Shown: in pieces, positions 1 to 8,813 of the stretch
Layout: every line of letters begins with the position of its first letter
Numbering within the stretch: position 1 is the first letter of the stretch
NCBI RefSeq assembly: GCF_000384295.1
Contig: NZ_KB913037.1
Location: 7,875,533 to 7,939,532 of the forward strand
Direction: 5' to 3'
DNA: 64,000 nt
Origin: Amycolatopsis balhimycina FH 1894
Lineage (GTDB): Bacteria > Actinomycetota > Actinomycetes > Mycobacteriales > Pseudonocardiaceae
The notes under the pieces: model-generated
The model's input: the letters and a program-made list of their open reading frames with translations, nothing else
The model's database searches: none
Told to the model about the DNA's origin: nothing
Position numbers and translations under genes: made by a program

Positions 1-772
<772 letters not shown>

Positions 773-780
773 TCAAAAAC

Positions 781-794
781 TAGAACAAGTTATC
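781..794. promoter_or_regulatory. KstR-like operator, fadA5 side
   Basis: TAGAACAAGTTATC fits the KstR consensus TNNAACNNGTTNNA except for the last base. It lies 45 bases upstream of the fadA5 start. KstR is the TetR-family repressor of cholesterol catabolism in mycobacteria and rhodococci. The gene for the repressor is not in this window. Confidence 0.6.
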
Positions 795-933
795 GTTCCG
801 TGCAAGTCTGCGCAGGCTCGGCCCCCTCTTGATCTTCGCGCGGTGAGCGCTCGCTCACCTGGCATCATCGGTTAAGTAAACGGGTTTCACTGACGGGCTT
901 CCGTTGGTTAACGCCGTATGCTCTAATCGGACT

Positions 934-947
934 TAGAACGTGTTCCA
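934..947. promoter_or_regulatory. KstR-like operator, cyp125 side
   Basis: TAGAACGTGTTCCA is an exact match to the KstR pattern TNNAACNNGTTNNA, 21 bases before the chosen cyp125 start. Its placement over the expected promoter core fits repression relieved by a sterol CoA thioester. Confidence 0.72.
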
Positions 948-968
948 AGCCGAACCGTGGGAGGCAAC

Positions 969-2195
969 GTGGCCGCTCCGCTCATCCCCGCCGGGTTCGA
1001 CTTCACCGATCCCGATCTCTTGGCAGAGCGACTCCCCGTCGCCGAGTTCGCCGAATTGCGGCGTACTGCCCCGGTGTGGTGGAACCCCCAGAAGCACAAC
1101 ACCGCGGGCTTTCGCGACGACGGGTACTGGGTCGTCTCGCGGCACGCGGACGTCAAGGAGGTCTCCCGCGACAGCACGCTGTACTCGTCGCGGGAAAAGA
1201 CCGCCATCATCCGCTTCGACGAGAACATGACCGAGGACAACCTCGAGGCGAACCGCCTGGTGCTGCTCAACATGGACGCCCCACAGCACACCAAGCTGCG
1301 GCGGATCGTGTCGAAGGGCTTCACCCCGCGCTCGATCTCCAAGCTCGAGGACACCCTCCGCGACCGCGCGGAGCGGATCGTCACCGAGGCCCGCAAGAAG
1401 GGGACCGGCGACTTCGTCACCGACGTCGCGTGCGAGCTGCCGCTGCAGGCGATCGCCGAGCTGATCGGCATCCCCCAGGAGGACCGGCTCAAGATCTTCG
1501 ACTGGTCCAACCAGATGGTCGCTTACGACGACCCCGAGTACGAGGTCGAGCCCCTCGAGGCATCCACCCAGCTCATCGGCTACGCGTGGAACATGGCCGA
1601 GGACCGCCGCAAGTGCCCGATGGACGACATCGTCACGAAGCTGATCCAGGCGGACGTCGACGGCGAAGAGCTCGGCTCCGACGAGTTCGGCTTCTTCGTC
1701 ATCCTGCTCGCCGTCGCCGGCAACGAGACCACGCGCAACTCCATCACCCACGGCATGAAAGCGCTCCTGGACCACCCGGACCAGTGGGAGACCTTCAAGG
1801 ACCTGCGGCCGAAGACCGCGCCCGACGAGATCGTCCGCTGGGCCACCCCGGTGATCGCCTTCCAGCGCACCGCCACCCGGGACACCGAGCTCGGCGGCGC
1901 GCAGATCCGCAAGGGCGACCGCGTCGGCATGTTCTACAGCTCCGCCAACTTCGACCACGAGGTCTTCGAGGACCCGGAGAAGTTCGACGTGCTCCGCGAG
2001 GACAACCCGCACGTCGGCTTCGGCGGCACCGGGTCGCACTACTGCATCGGCGCCAACCTGGCCCGGCTGCAGATCGATCTGATCTTCAACGCCATCGCCG
2101 ACGTGATGCCGAACATCACCGAAGCCGCGCCCCCGGTGCGGCTGCGGTCCAGCTGGTTGAACGGGATCAAGCACTACCCGGTGAACTACGCCTGA
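969..2195 (+). CDS. cyp125: CYP125-like steroid C26 monooxygenase (cytochrome P450)
   Basis: This 408-residue P450 has the I-helix motif AGNETTRN (about residues 249-256), the ExxR motif in DEIVRWATPV, and the heme loop FGGTGSHYCIG with the heme-ligand Cys near residue 359. Segments such as PAGFDFTDPDLLAERLPVAE, RWATPVIAFQRTA and SWLNGIKHYPVNY match mycobacterial CYP125A1, which oxidises C26/C27 of cholesterol or cholest-4-en-3-one to start side-chain breakdown. I chose the GTG at 969 because GGGAGG lies 5 bases before it; an in-frame GTG at 957 is the alternative. A consensus KstR box lies just upstream, and fadA5 is divergent. The 3' end overlaps the convergent hydrolase gene by 29 bases. 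Confidence 0.93.
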   Translation: MAAPLIPAGFDFTDPDLLAERLPVAEFAELRRTAPVWWNPQKHNTAGFRDDGYWVVSRHADVKEVSRDSTLYSSREKTAIIRFDENMTEDNLEANRLVLLNMDAPQHTKLRRIVSKGFTPRSISKLEDTLRDRAERIVTEARKKGTGDFVTDVACELPLQAIAELIGIPQEDRLKIFDWSNQMVAYDDPEYEVEPLEASTQLIGYAWNMAEDRRKCPMDDIVTKLIQADVDGEELGSDEFGFFVILLAVAGNETTRNSITHGMKALLDHPDQWETFKDLRPKTAPDEIVRWATPVIAFQRTATRDTELGGAQIRKGDRVGMFYSSANFDHEVFEDPEKFDVLREDNPHVGFGGTGSHYCIGANLARLQIDLIFNAIADVMPNITEAAPPVRLRSSWLNGIKHYPVNYA

Positions 2196-2748
2196 GGAAC
2201 TCCTCGACGCGTTCCCAGGTGAGCGCGGCCGCGTGCTCGTCGTGATCGGGGCCGTCTTCGTCGGTGTAGAAGTGGCCGATGCCCGGGTAGGTGTACACCC
2301 GGGCATCGGCGCCCGACCGCGCCGCGGCCTCTCGCCAGGCCGCGACCTGCACCGGGGGCGCGATGGGGTCGGGGTCGGCGACGTGCACCTGCACCGGCAG
2401 GCCGGCGCGGATCCCGGCCGGCAGCGCCCCCAACGCGTGGAGCAGCAGGACGCCCGCCGTGCCGGGCCGGTGCGGCAGCACGGTCTGGACAACGCCGGCC
2501 CCCATCGACACACCCGCGAGCACGGTCTCCGTGGGCAGGTCGCGCACCGCCTCGCGGGCTCGCCGGGTGATCGTCTCCCAGCCGACGGCGTCTTTCAGCG
2601 CGAAGCCTTCCTCAAGGGTCGACGCCGTCCGGCCGTCGTAGAGGTCCGGGGTGGTCACGCGGTGCCCGGCCGCCCGCAACCGGTCGGCGAAGCGCAGTTC
2701 GACCGGCCGCAATCCCAGCACGGAGTGGAACACCACGATGTCGGTCAC
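2167..2748 (-). CDS. dienelactone hydrolase family protein
   Basis: This 193-residue protein has an alpha/beta-hydrolase fold of the dienelactone hydrolase type. It starts VTDIVVFHSVLGL, with the nucleophile elbow GVSMG (Ser81; classical enzymes of the family use Cys), a likely acid at Asp125 in VADPDPI and a catalytic His159 in GIGHFY. The GTG at 2748 is chosen because the sequence upstream of it does not look like the family. The 3' end overlaps cyp125 on the other strand. The substrate is unknown; proximity to sterol genes may be chance, since no KstR box precedes it. Confidence 0.75.
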   Translation of the reverse strand: MTDIVVFHSVLGLRPVELRFADRLRAAGHRVTTPDLYDGRTASTLEEGFALKDAVGWETITRRAREAVRDLPTETVLAGVSMGAGVVQTVLPHRPGTAGVLLLHALGALPAGIRAGLPVQVHVADPDPIAPPVQVAAWREAAARSGADARVYTYPGIGHFYTDEDGPDHDEHAAALTWERVEEFLRRSSPGSA

Positions 2749-2783
2749 CCGGCGATTCTGCCAGGGGATGACATCATGGGGCG

Positions 2784-3575
2784 ATGGCACCGAGAGCAAC
2801 CGTCGACGTCGAGTTCGCCATCCGCGTCACCGCGCCCGGGCCGGCGGCGATCTCGATCGCCGCGGCGCACGCCGACACCGAAGAGCTCCGGGTGTCCTGG
2901 CACGGTGACAGCCGGCCCGTCGAGTTCGAGCACGGCACCCGGGCCGAGATCTTCGACCTGCCCGACGGCGAACACCGCGTCACCTACCACGCCGAGCGCG
3001 CGCTGACCGACCCCGAACCCGAGCCGGTGACGCTCGCCGACGTCATCGTGTTCACCCGGCCGAGCCGGTACTGCCCGTCCGATCGCGTCGCCGGACTGGT
3101 GCCGCCGGAACTGCTCGACCACCAGAACACCGGGGAGCAGGTCGAAGCCGTCGTCCGGCACGTTCACGAGCGACTGTCCTATGTGGTCGGTGCGAGCCGT
3201 CCCACCGACGACGCGATCGACACCCTGCTCGCCGGCGAAGGCGTCTGCCGGGACTTCGCGCACGTCTGCATCACCCTGTGCCGGTTCCTCGACATCCCCG
3301 CGCGCTACGTCGGCGTCTACGCGCCTGGGCTCGCGCCGATGGACTTCCACGCCGTCTTCGAAGCCGCGGTCGACGGCCACTGGTACGTCTTCGACGCCAC
3401 CCGGCTCGCGCCGCGGCAGACCATGCTCCGCATCTCCACCGGCCGCGACGCCGCCGACACCGCCTTCCTCGCCACGCTCGGCGGCGAGCTCGACTTCCTG
3501 GGCAGCACCGTCTTCGCGACGACGGACGCCGCGCTGCCCGTCGACGACGGATCCGGCCTGGTCGTTCTCGGCTGA
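2784..3575 (+). CDS. transglutaminase-like cysteine protease family protein
   Basis: The protein has 263 residues. The N-terminal 90 or so form a beta-rich domain typical of bacterial transglutaminase-like proteins. The catalytic core follows with Cys155 (GEGVCRDFAH), His189 (MDFHAVFEA) and Asp204 (VFDATRLAP), the full Cys-His-Asp triad. There is no signal peptide, so it is probably cytoplasmic. Bacterial members act as proteases or amide hydrolases on unknown targets. It is divergent from the hydrolase gene with only 35 bases between starts. Confidence 0.8.
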   Translation: MAPRATVDVEFAIRVTAPGPAAISIAAAHADTEELRVSWHGDSRPVEFEHGTRAEIFDLPDGEHRVTYHAERALTDPEPEPVTLADVIVFTRPSRYCPSDRVAGLVPPELLDHQNTGEQVEAVVRHVHERLSYVVGASRPTDDAIDTLLAGEGVCRDFAHVCITLCRFLDIPARYVGVYAPGLAPMDFHAVFEAAVDGHWYVFDATRLAPRQTMLRISTGRDAADTAFLATLGGELDFLGSTVFATTDAALPVDDGSGLVVLG

Positions 3576-3624
3576 CCCGCGTGTTGCCTGCGCAAAGAGG
3601 GCCCCGGCTGGGTAGACAGTCTTC

Positions 3625-4644
3625 GTGAAGAGTTCCCCCAAGGCGCCGAGCCGCTGGGCGCGGGCGCGTGCCCGGTACCGGTGGCTGGACCACATCGCCC
3701 GCGCGACCAACCGCTACATCGAGTCGGGCGGCTACCACTACGTCGCCTCGATCACCTACTTCAGCCTGCTGTCGCTGGTGCCGCTGCTGATGGTCGCCTC
3801 GTCGGTCGGCGGGTTCGTGCTGGCCACCCAGCCGCACCTGCTCGACACGCTGGTCCACGCGATCGTCAGCACGCTGCCCGGCGGGCTCGGCGACAAGGCC
3901 ACCGAACTGCTCACCGGCTTCGTCGAGCAGCGGACCAGCGTCGGGGTGGTCGGCCTGGCCATCGGCCTCTACTCCGGCTGGAACTGGATGAACGCGCTGC
4001 GGGACTCGCTGACGGCGCTGTGGGGGCAGCACCGGTCGGACCAGTCGCTGCTGCGGCTGATCGCCGTCGACCTGCTCGCCCTGCTCGGCCTGAGCGCGGC
4101 GCTGCTGGTGTCGTTCACGTTGACGATCTCCGGCACCGCGCTCGGCGGCTACCTGCTCCGGCTCGCCGGGCTCGACGACACGAGCTGGGGGCACCAGCTC
4201 GTGTCGGCGTCCTCGGTGCCGCTGTCGCTCGCCGCCGACTGGCTGGTGTTCCTGTGGGTGCTCACCCGGCTGCCCCGGCAGAAGGTCGGCGTGCGCAGCG
4301 CGGTGCGCGGCGCGATCGCCCTCGCCGTCGGGTTCGAGGCGCTGAAGCTGGCCGGCGGGTTCTACCTCCGGCTGATCAGCGACTCGCCGACCGGCATCGC
4401 GTTCGGCTCGATCATCGGCCTGATCTTCTTCATCTCGCTCGTCGCGCGGCTGCTCGTGTTCGTGACGGCGTGGACCGCGACGGGTTCGGACGCGCCGCCG
4501 AAGCCCGTCCAGCCACCGGCGCCGGTGGTGCTGAAGCCGGTGGTCGTGGTGGACCCGCCGATGGCCGTGCCCGCCACGGTCGGCGTGGTCACCGGCGTCC
4601 TCGGCACCCTGCTCGCCCTCCGCTGGCGCCGCTCCCGCCGGTGA
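3625..4644 (+). CDS. YihY/BrkB family inner-membrane protein
   Basis: This integral membrane protein of 339 residues has about six hydrophobic segments. The YihY signature region is visible around YHYVASITYFSLLSLVPLLM near residue 40 and in LYSGWNWMNALRDSLTALWG. The tail has a proline-rich stretch (PPKPVQPPAPVV) followed by a last hydrophobic helix and a basic end, so the C-terminus may be anchored too. Family members (YhjD, BrkB) have no settled function, although transport has been suggested. The GTG start lacks a clear ribosome site. Transcription runs convergently toward ltp3, and a strong palindrome separates the two genes. A second family member is at 31643-32797. Confidence 0.8.
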   Translation: MKSSPKAPSRWARARARYRWLDHIARATNRYIESGGYHYVASITYFSLLSLVPLLMVASSVGGFVLATQPHLLDTLVHAIVSTLPGGLGDKATELLTGFVEQRTSVGVVGLAIGLYSGWNWMNALRDSLTALWGQHRSDQSLLRLIAVDLLALLGLSAALLVSFTLTISGTALGGYLLRLAGLDDTSWGHQLVSASSVPLSLAADWLVFLWVLTRLPRQKVGVRSAVRGAIALAVGFEALKLAGGFYLRLISDSPTGIAFGSIIGLIFFISLVARLLVFVTAWTATGSDAPPKPVQPPAPVVLKPVVVVDPPMAVPATVGVVTGVLGTLLALRWRRSRR

Positions 4645-4646
4645 CC

Positions 4647-4703
4647 CGCCACTTTCACGTGAAAGCTCCCACCTGGGGGCGTAGCTTTCCCGTGAAAGTG
4701 GCG
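4647..4703. terminator. bidirectional hairpin terminator between yihY and ltp3
   Basis: Arms 4647-4667 and 4683-4703 are 21 bases each, complementary with one mismatch, around a 15-base loop. The left arm begins CGCCACTTTCACGTGAAAGC. It starts 2 bases after the yihY stop and ends directly at the ltp3 stop, so it can serve both convergent genes. Confidence 0.75.
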
Positions 4704-5867
4704 TCAGGCGGGTTTTTCGGAGCCGACCAGCCACATCGAGAAGTACTGGGATCCGCCGCCGTAGGCGTGGCCGAGCGCGCGGCGCGCGCCGTCCACCTGG
4801 TAGTCGCCGGCCCGGCCCATGACCTGCTTCGCCGCTTCGGAGAACCGGAGCATGCCGGACGCGCCGATCGGGTTGGAGGACAGCACCCCGCCGGACGGGT
4901 TGCACGGCAGCCGCCCGCCGATCGCCGTCTCGCCCTTCTCGGTGACCTTCCAGCCCTCGCCTTCGGGCGCGAAGCCGAGGTTCTCCAGCCACATCGGCTC
5001 GAACCACGAGAACGGCACGTAGATCTCCGCGACGTCCACTTCGGACATCGGGTCGGTGATCCCCGCCTCGGCCCACAGCGCGGCCGCCGCTTCGCGGCCC
5101 GCCCGGGGGTTCACCTGGTCCCGGCCGGCGAACGTGGTCGGCTCGGTGCGCATCGCCGTCGCGTGGATCCAGGCCGCGCCCCCTTCGACGGCGTCCCCGG
5201 CGGCTTCGTCGCCGAGCACCATCGCGCACGCGCCGTCGGACGACGGGCACGTCTCGTCGTAGCGGATCGGGTCCCACAGCATCTGCGACGCCCGCACCGA
5301 CTCGACCGTGATGTCCGGCTGCTGAAGGTGTGCGAAGGGGTTCAGGGCGCCGTTGCGCCGGTCCTTCGCCGCGACGATCGCCCCGACGTGCTCGGGTGCG
5401 CCCGAGCGGCGGATGTAGGACCGCACGTGCGGCGCGAAGTAGCCGCCCGCGCCGGCGCCGACCGGCATCTGGAACGGCGGCAGGATCGACAGGCCCCACA
5501 TCGCGTTCGACTCGGACTGCTTCTCGTAGGCCACCGTGAGCACCCGGCGGTGCACGCCGGACTGGATCAGCGAGGCCGCGACCAGCGCCGTCGAGCCGCC
5601 GACCGACCCGGCGGTGTGCACGCGCAGCAGGGGTTTGCCGGTCGCGCCGAGCGAGTCGGCGAGGAACAGTTCGGGCATCATGACGCCCTCGAACAGGTCC
5701 GGGGCCTTGCCGAGCACGACGGCGTCGATGTCGGCCCACTCCACCTGGGCGTCGGTCATCGCGCGGTCGATCGCCTCGCGCAGCAGGCCCGGCATCGAGA
5801 CGTCCTGGCGCTTGGCGCGGTGGTGCGTCTGGCCGGTGCCGAGCACGGCGGTGAGCTGCTTGGTCAT
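4704..5867 (-). CDS. ltp3: Ltp3-like thiolase-fold lipid-transfer protein (probable sterol side-chain aldolase subunit)
   Basis: This 387-residue protein has a thiolase fold of the SCP-x/Ltp type. Where a thiolase has the nucleophilic Cys (NNNCATGSTAL), this protein reads TAGSVGGSTAL, so the Cys is absent; the C-terminal motif is NPSGG then SSNPIGA, without the usual GHP histidine. Loss of both fits aldol-lyases such as Ltp2 rather than thiolysis. In Rhodococcus, Ltp3 and Ltp4 are reported to be needed for degrading C-24-branched sterol side chains. The ATG overlaps the ltp4 stop (ATGA), so the two are translationally coupled and probably equimolar. Assignment as Ltp3 rests on order and similarity to Rv3523. 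Confidence 0.83.
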   Translation of the reverse strand: MTKQLTAVLGTGQTHHRAKRQDVSMPGLLREAIDRAMTDAQVEWADIDAVVLGKAPDLFEGVMMPELFLADSLGATGKPLLRVHTAGSVGGSTALVAASLIQSGVHRRVLTVAYEKQSESNAMWGLSILPPFQMPVGAGAGGYFAPHVRSYIRRSGAPEHVGAIVAAKDRRNGALNPFAHLQQPDITVESVRASQMLWDPIRYDETCPSSDGACAMVLGDEAAGDAVEGGAAWIHATAMRTEPTTFAGRDQVNPRAGREAAAALWAEAGITDPMSEVDVAEIYVPFSWFEPMWLENLGFAPEGEGWKVTEKGETAIGGRLPCNPSGGVLSSNPIGASGMLRFSEAAKQVMGRAGDYQVDGARRALGHAYGGGSQYFSMWLVGSEKPA

Positions 5868-6877
5868 CGGGCCTCCAGCACGGTCACCAGGTTCTGTTGC
5901 AGGGCCGGGCCGCTCGTCGCGTGGGCCACCGCCTTGCGGGATTCCCCGCTGTGGATCCGGATCGCGGCTTCGCCGATGCGGGCGAGGCCGGCGGAGAACA
6001 TCGGGTTCGCGGCCAGCGCGCCGCCGGACGGGTTGATCTTCACGCCGTCGTCGAGGTTCAGCGCCGTCCGCAGGATCAGCTCCTGGTGCGTGAACGGCGC
6101 GTGCAGCTCGGCGAGGTCGGCGCCGTCGAGGTCCAGCGCTTTGGCCGCCGCTTCGGTGGACGGCGAGCGGGTGAGGTCGCGGGCGCCGAGCACGGGGGAG
6201 TCGACGCGGTGCTCGATGCCGGCGATCACCGCGGGCCGTTCGACGATGTCCCGCGCGCGCTCCACAGTGGACAGCACGACCACGGCGGCGCCGTCGGTGA
6301 TCGGCGCGATGTCGTGCCTGCGCAACGGATCGGCGTAGTACGGGGTGTCGAGGAGCTCCGCGACGTCTTTGGTGGTCCCGCGCGCGGCGACCTCGGCGAG
6401 GTCCTTTTCGGACCAGAGCCCGGCCTCCAGGCCCAGCCGCGCCTGGATCCCGGCGATCGAGATCGAGTCCGGCCACAGCGGGGTGACGACGTACGGGTCG
6501 AGCTGCAGGGCGAGCACCCGGCGCAGCTGCCCGGCGCTGGACTTGCCGAAGCCGTAGACGAGCGCCGTCTCGACCTCGCCCATCTTGATCTTCAGCCACG
6601 CTTCGTAGAGCGCCCAGGCGGCGTCCATCTCGACGTGGGACTCGTGGATCGGCGGGAACGCGCCGATCGCGTCGACGGCGGCGATGAACGAGAACGCGCG
6701 CCCGGCGAGGTAGTCCGACGAACCGGAGCACCAGAAGCCGATGTCTTTCTTGGACAGTCCGGTCTGGGCGAAGACCTCGGCGAAGATCGGGACGAGCATC
6801 TCCACGCCGTTGGTGGTGCCGTCGGTTTCCCGGACGTTGGGGGCCTTCGCGAAGCCCGCGATCGCGACGTCTGGCAT
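5864..6877 (-). CDS. ltp4: Ltp4-like thiolase-fold protein (probable aldolase partner of Ltp3)
   Basis: This protein of 337 residues starts MPDVAIAGFAKAPN and belongs to the thiolase superfamily. The position of the nucleophilic Cys falls in SHVEMDAAWALYEAW, with no Cys, and the C-terminal motif is INPSGGALAANPMF, again without the catalytic His. The gene lies between the tandem DUF35 gene (7 bases upstream) and ltp3 (4-base overlap), the same order I recall for Rv3521-Rv3522-Rv3523. The ATG at 6877 is chosen over earlier in-frame starts because it matches the conserved N-terminus of the family. It probably forms a heteromeric aldolase with Ltp3 and the DUF35 protein; this is inferred. Confidence 0.83.
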   Translation of the reverse strand: MPDVAIAGFAKAPNVRETDGTTNGVEMLVPIFAEVFAQTGLSKKDIGFWCSGSSDYLAGRAFSFIAAVDAIGAFPPIHESHVEMDAAWALYEAWLKIKMGEVETALVYGFGKSSAGQLRRVLALQLDPYVVTPLWPDSISIAGIQARLGLEAGLWSEKDLAEVAARGTTKDVAELLDTPYYADPLRRHDIAPITDGAAVVVLSTVERARDIVERPAVIAGIEHRVDSPVLGARDLTRSPSTEAAAKALDLDGADLAELHAPFTHQELILRTALNLDDGVKINPSGGALAANPMFSAGLARIGEAAIRIHSGESRKAVAHATSGPALQQNLVTVLEAR

Positions 6878-6884
6878 CAGGACC

Positions 6885-7898
6885 TCACAGGTGGTGGGCG
6901 AAGGTTTCGTAAGCCGCGTCCGGCTCACCGGTCGGCTCGAAGTGGCTGATGTTCTCCAGCGACGTCCACCACTCGTCGCGCGGCTTCCACGCGGCGCGCA
7001 CGCGCAGGCCCATCCGGACGTCTTCGGCCGCGCAGCCCAGCACGAGGTGCAGGAACGCGATGTCCGCGCCGTCGAGCAGGATGTACGCGGCGACGTACGG
7101 CGGCTTGATCCGCTGGCCGAGGAACGGGACGTTGACGATGCAGAACGTCGTGACGATGCCGGTGTCGGGCAGTTCGACCTCGTCGGTGGTCGGCACGCCG
7201 TCGGTCGGGCAGGCGCCGCGCGGCGGGATGTAGACCTTGCCGCAGGCCGGGCAGCGCTGGCCGATCAGCTTGCCCTCGGCGAGCCCGCGCAGGTAGCGGC
7301 TTTCCTCGGGCGACGCGGAGTGCAGGTACTTCAGGTGCACCGGGGTGATGATCACGCTGACCGGCGCGCCCTCCGCACGCTCGGCGACCGGGGGAGCGGG
7401 CTCGGTCGGCGTGGTGTCCCCGGCGTCGACGGGCAGGAAGTAGGCGATGTCGCGGATGTGCCCGACGGCCTCTTCGGCCCAGCGCACGCGCACCCGCTGT
7501 CCACTGTGGATCTTCTCCGGCGAGCCGGCGTCGACGGCGTGCAGCATGGCGGTGTCGGCGCCGTCGAGCTTCACCAGCGCCCAGGCGAACGGCCGGCTCA
7601 GCGGCTGGCCGTCGAGCGGGTCCGGGCACCACGACCACGAGACGACAGTGCCTTCTTCGGCGACCGGCACGAACTCGCTGAGCTGTTCGGCGGTGACGGG
7701 GTCGTACTCGACCGGCGGGACGTGCACGCGCCCGTCGCTGCCGCGGATGCCTTCGATGCGGTGCTCGCGCAGCGCGGTGACGAACCGGCCGAGGACGGGC
7801 CCGGTCGAGCGGGTGTAGTCGAAGCCGACGTTCAGCGGTGCCGCCAGAGGTGTCTCGGTCACACCCCTGAGTGAAACATGTTCTTGTTCTACCGACAA
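6885..7898 (-). CDS. tandem DUF35 OB-fold protein, Rv3521-like partner of Ltp proteins
   Basis: The protein has 337 residues and two consecutive DUF35 (acyl-CoA-associated OB-fold) domains, about residues 20-155 and 195-330. Only the second has the rubredoxin-like zinc ribbon, CPACGKVYIPPRGACPTDG, with three Cys visible. Single DUF35 domains bind Ltp2 and are needed for retro-aldol cleavage of the sterol side chain, so this two-domain version may serve Ltp3 and Ltp4 together. I chose the TTG at 7898 because GGAGGA lies 4 bases upstream; a GTG at 7862 is the alternative, with a weaker site. An exact KstR box (7928-7941) precedes the TTG. It is first gene of the ltp operon. Confidence 0.82.
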   Translation of the reverse strand: MSVEQEHVSLRGVTETPLAAPLNVGFDYTRSTGPVLGRFVTALREHRIEGIRGSDGRVHVPPVEYDPVTAEQLSEFVPVAEEGTVVSWSWCPDPLDGQPLSRPFAWALVKLDGADTAMLHAVDAGSPEKIHSGQRVRVRWAEEAVGHIRDIAYFLPVDAGDTTPTEPAPPVAERAEGAPVSVIITPVHLKYLHSASPEESRYLRGLAEGKLIGQRCPACGKVYIPPRGACPTDGVPTTDEVELPDTGIVTTFCIVNVPFLGQRIKPPYVAAYILLDGADIAFLHLVLGCAAEDVRMGLRVRAAWKPRDEWWTSLENISHFEPTGEPDAAYETFAHHL

Positions 7899-7927
7899 GG
7901 TTCCTCCGCAGGCCGGTCCGATTCACA

Positions 7928-7941
7928 TGGAACGTGTTCTA
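7928..7941. promoter_or_regulatory. KstR-like operator upstream of the DUF35-ltp4-ltp3 operon
   Basis: TGGAACGTGTTCTA matches TNNAACNNGTTNNA exactly. It lies 30 bases upstream of the TTG start of the tandem DUF35 gene and just past the echA19 stop. A weaker variant (7872-7885, last base mismatched) falls in the first codons and may be chance or a second site. Confidence 0.7.
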
Positions 7942-7961
7942 ACTCAGCGACCTCAGTGTCC

Positions 7962-8750
7962 TCAGTGTCCTCGGAAGTCCGGCTTCCGCTTCTCCGAGAA
8001 GGCTCGCGGACCCTCCTTGGCGTCCTCCGAAGCGAAGACCTCGATCCCGTACTGCGAGTCCAGCTTGAAGGCTTCCTCCTCGTGGAGCCCCTCGGTGTCC
8101 CGGATCGTCCGCAGGATGGCCCGCACGGCCAGTGGCCCATTCGCGTTGATCAACGCGGCCAGTTCGAGGGCCTTCGAAAGAGCTTCACCGTCGGGCACCA
8201 CGTGACCGATCAGGCCGATCGCCCGTGCTTCGGCGGCGGTGATGTGGCGGCCCGTCAGCAGGATGTCCGCGGCCACCGTGTACGGGATCTGGCGCACCAG
8301 CCGCACCGCCGAACCGCCCATCGGGAACAGGCCCCATCGCGCCTCGGACACCCCGAAGCGGGCCGAGGCGCCCGCCACCCGGATGTCGGTACCCTGGAGG
8401 ATCTCGGTCCCGCCCGCGATCGCCGGGCCCTCGACCGCCGCGATCAGCGGTTTCGTCAGGCGGCGGCCCTTCAAGAGCCCCGGGATGCGCGAAGGGTCGA
8501 ACTTGCCGGAGGCGAACGATTCCGAAGGGGAGTTGCGGGACATCGACTTCAGGTCCGCGCCCGCGCAGAACGCGCCGCCCGCGCCGGTCAGGACGCAGCT
8601 GCGGATCGAGTCGTCGGAGTCGACCCGGTCCCAGGCCTCGACCATGATCGCCATCATCTCGCCGGTGATCGCGTTGCGCGCCTCGGGCCGGTTCATCGTG
8701 ACGACGAGCGTCTGCCCCTCCTGCGAGACCAGCGCGTGCGGTTCAGCCAC
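7962..8750 (-). CDS. echA19: EchA19-like enoyl-CoA hydratase
   Basis: This crotonase-family protein of 262 residues has oxyanion-hole segments [13 protein letters not shown] and [20 protein letters not shown]. The catalytic region [16 protein letters not shown] retains the second Glu-type position. It hydrates an enoyl-CoA in beta-oxidation; in mycobacteria echA19 (Rv3516) is divergent from fadD19, exactly as here, and acts on steroid enoyl-CoAs. The GTG at 8750 has a good GGGAGGA site. A KstR-like box lies in the 63-base divergent region with fadD19. Substrate assignment comes from context. Confidence 0.85.
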   Translation of the reverse strand: MAEPHALVSQEGQTLVVTMNRPEARNAITGEMMAIMVEAWDRVDSDDSIRSCVLTGAGGAFCAGADLKSMSRNSPSESFASGKFDPSRIPGLLKGRRLTKPLIAAVEGPAIAGGTEILQGTDIRVAGASARFGVSEARWGLFPMGGSAVRLVRQIPYTVAADILLTGRHITAAEARAIGLIGHVVPDGEALSKALELAALINANGPLAVRAILRTIRDTEGLHEEEAFKLDSQYGIEVFASEDAKEGPRAFSEKRKPDFRGH

Positions 8751-8789
8751 GTCAAATCCTCCCGAAGAAGCAGTGCCATTGCCCAGAAC

Positions 8790-8803
8790 GATAACATGTT
8801 CTA
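8790..8803. promoter_or_regulatory. KstR-like operator between echA19 and fadD19
   Basis: GATAACATGTTCTA matches the KstR pattern except for the first base. It lies between the divergent starts at 8750 and 8814 and could control both genes. Confidence 0.6.
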
Positions 8804-8813
8804 CTTTGAGGGC

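Noticed and set aside
3271..6338. Very long open frames (over 800 codons) opposite or across the ltp genes
   Set aside because: These arise from high GC. The ltp and DUF35 frames have real motifs; the long ones are Arg/Gly/Pro-rich without domains.
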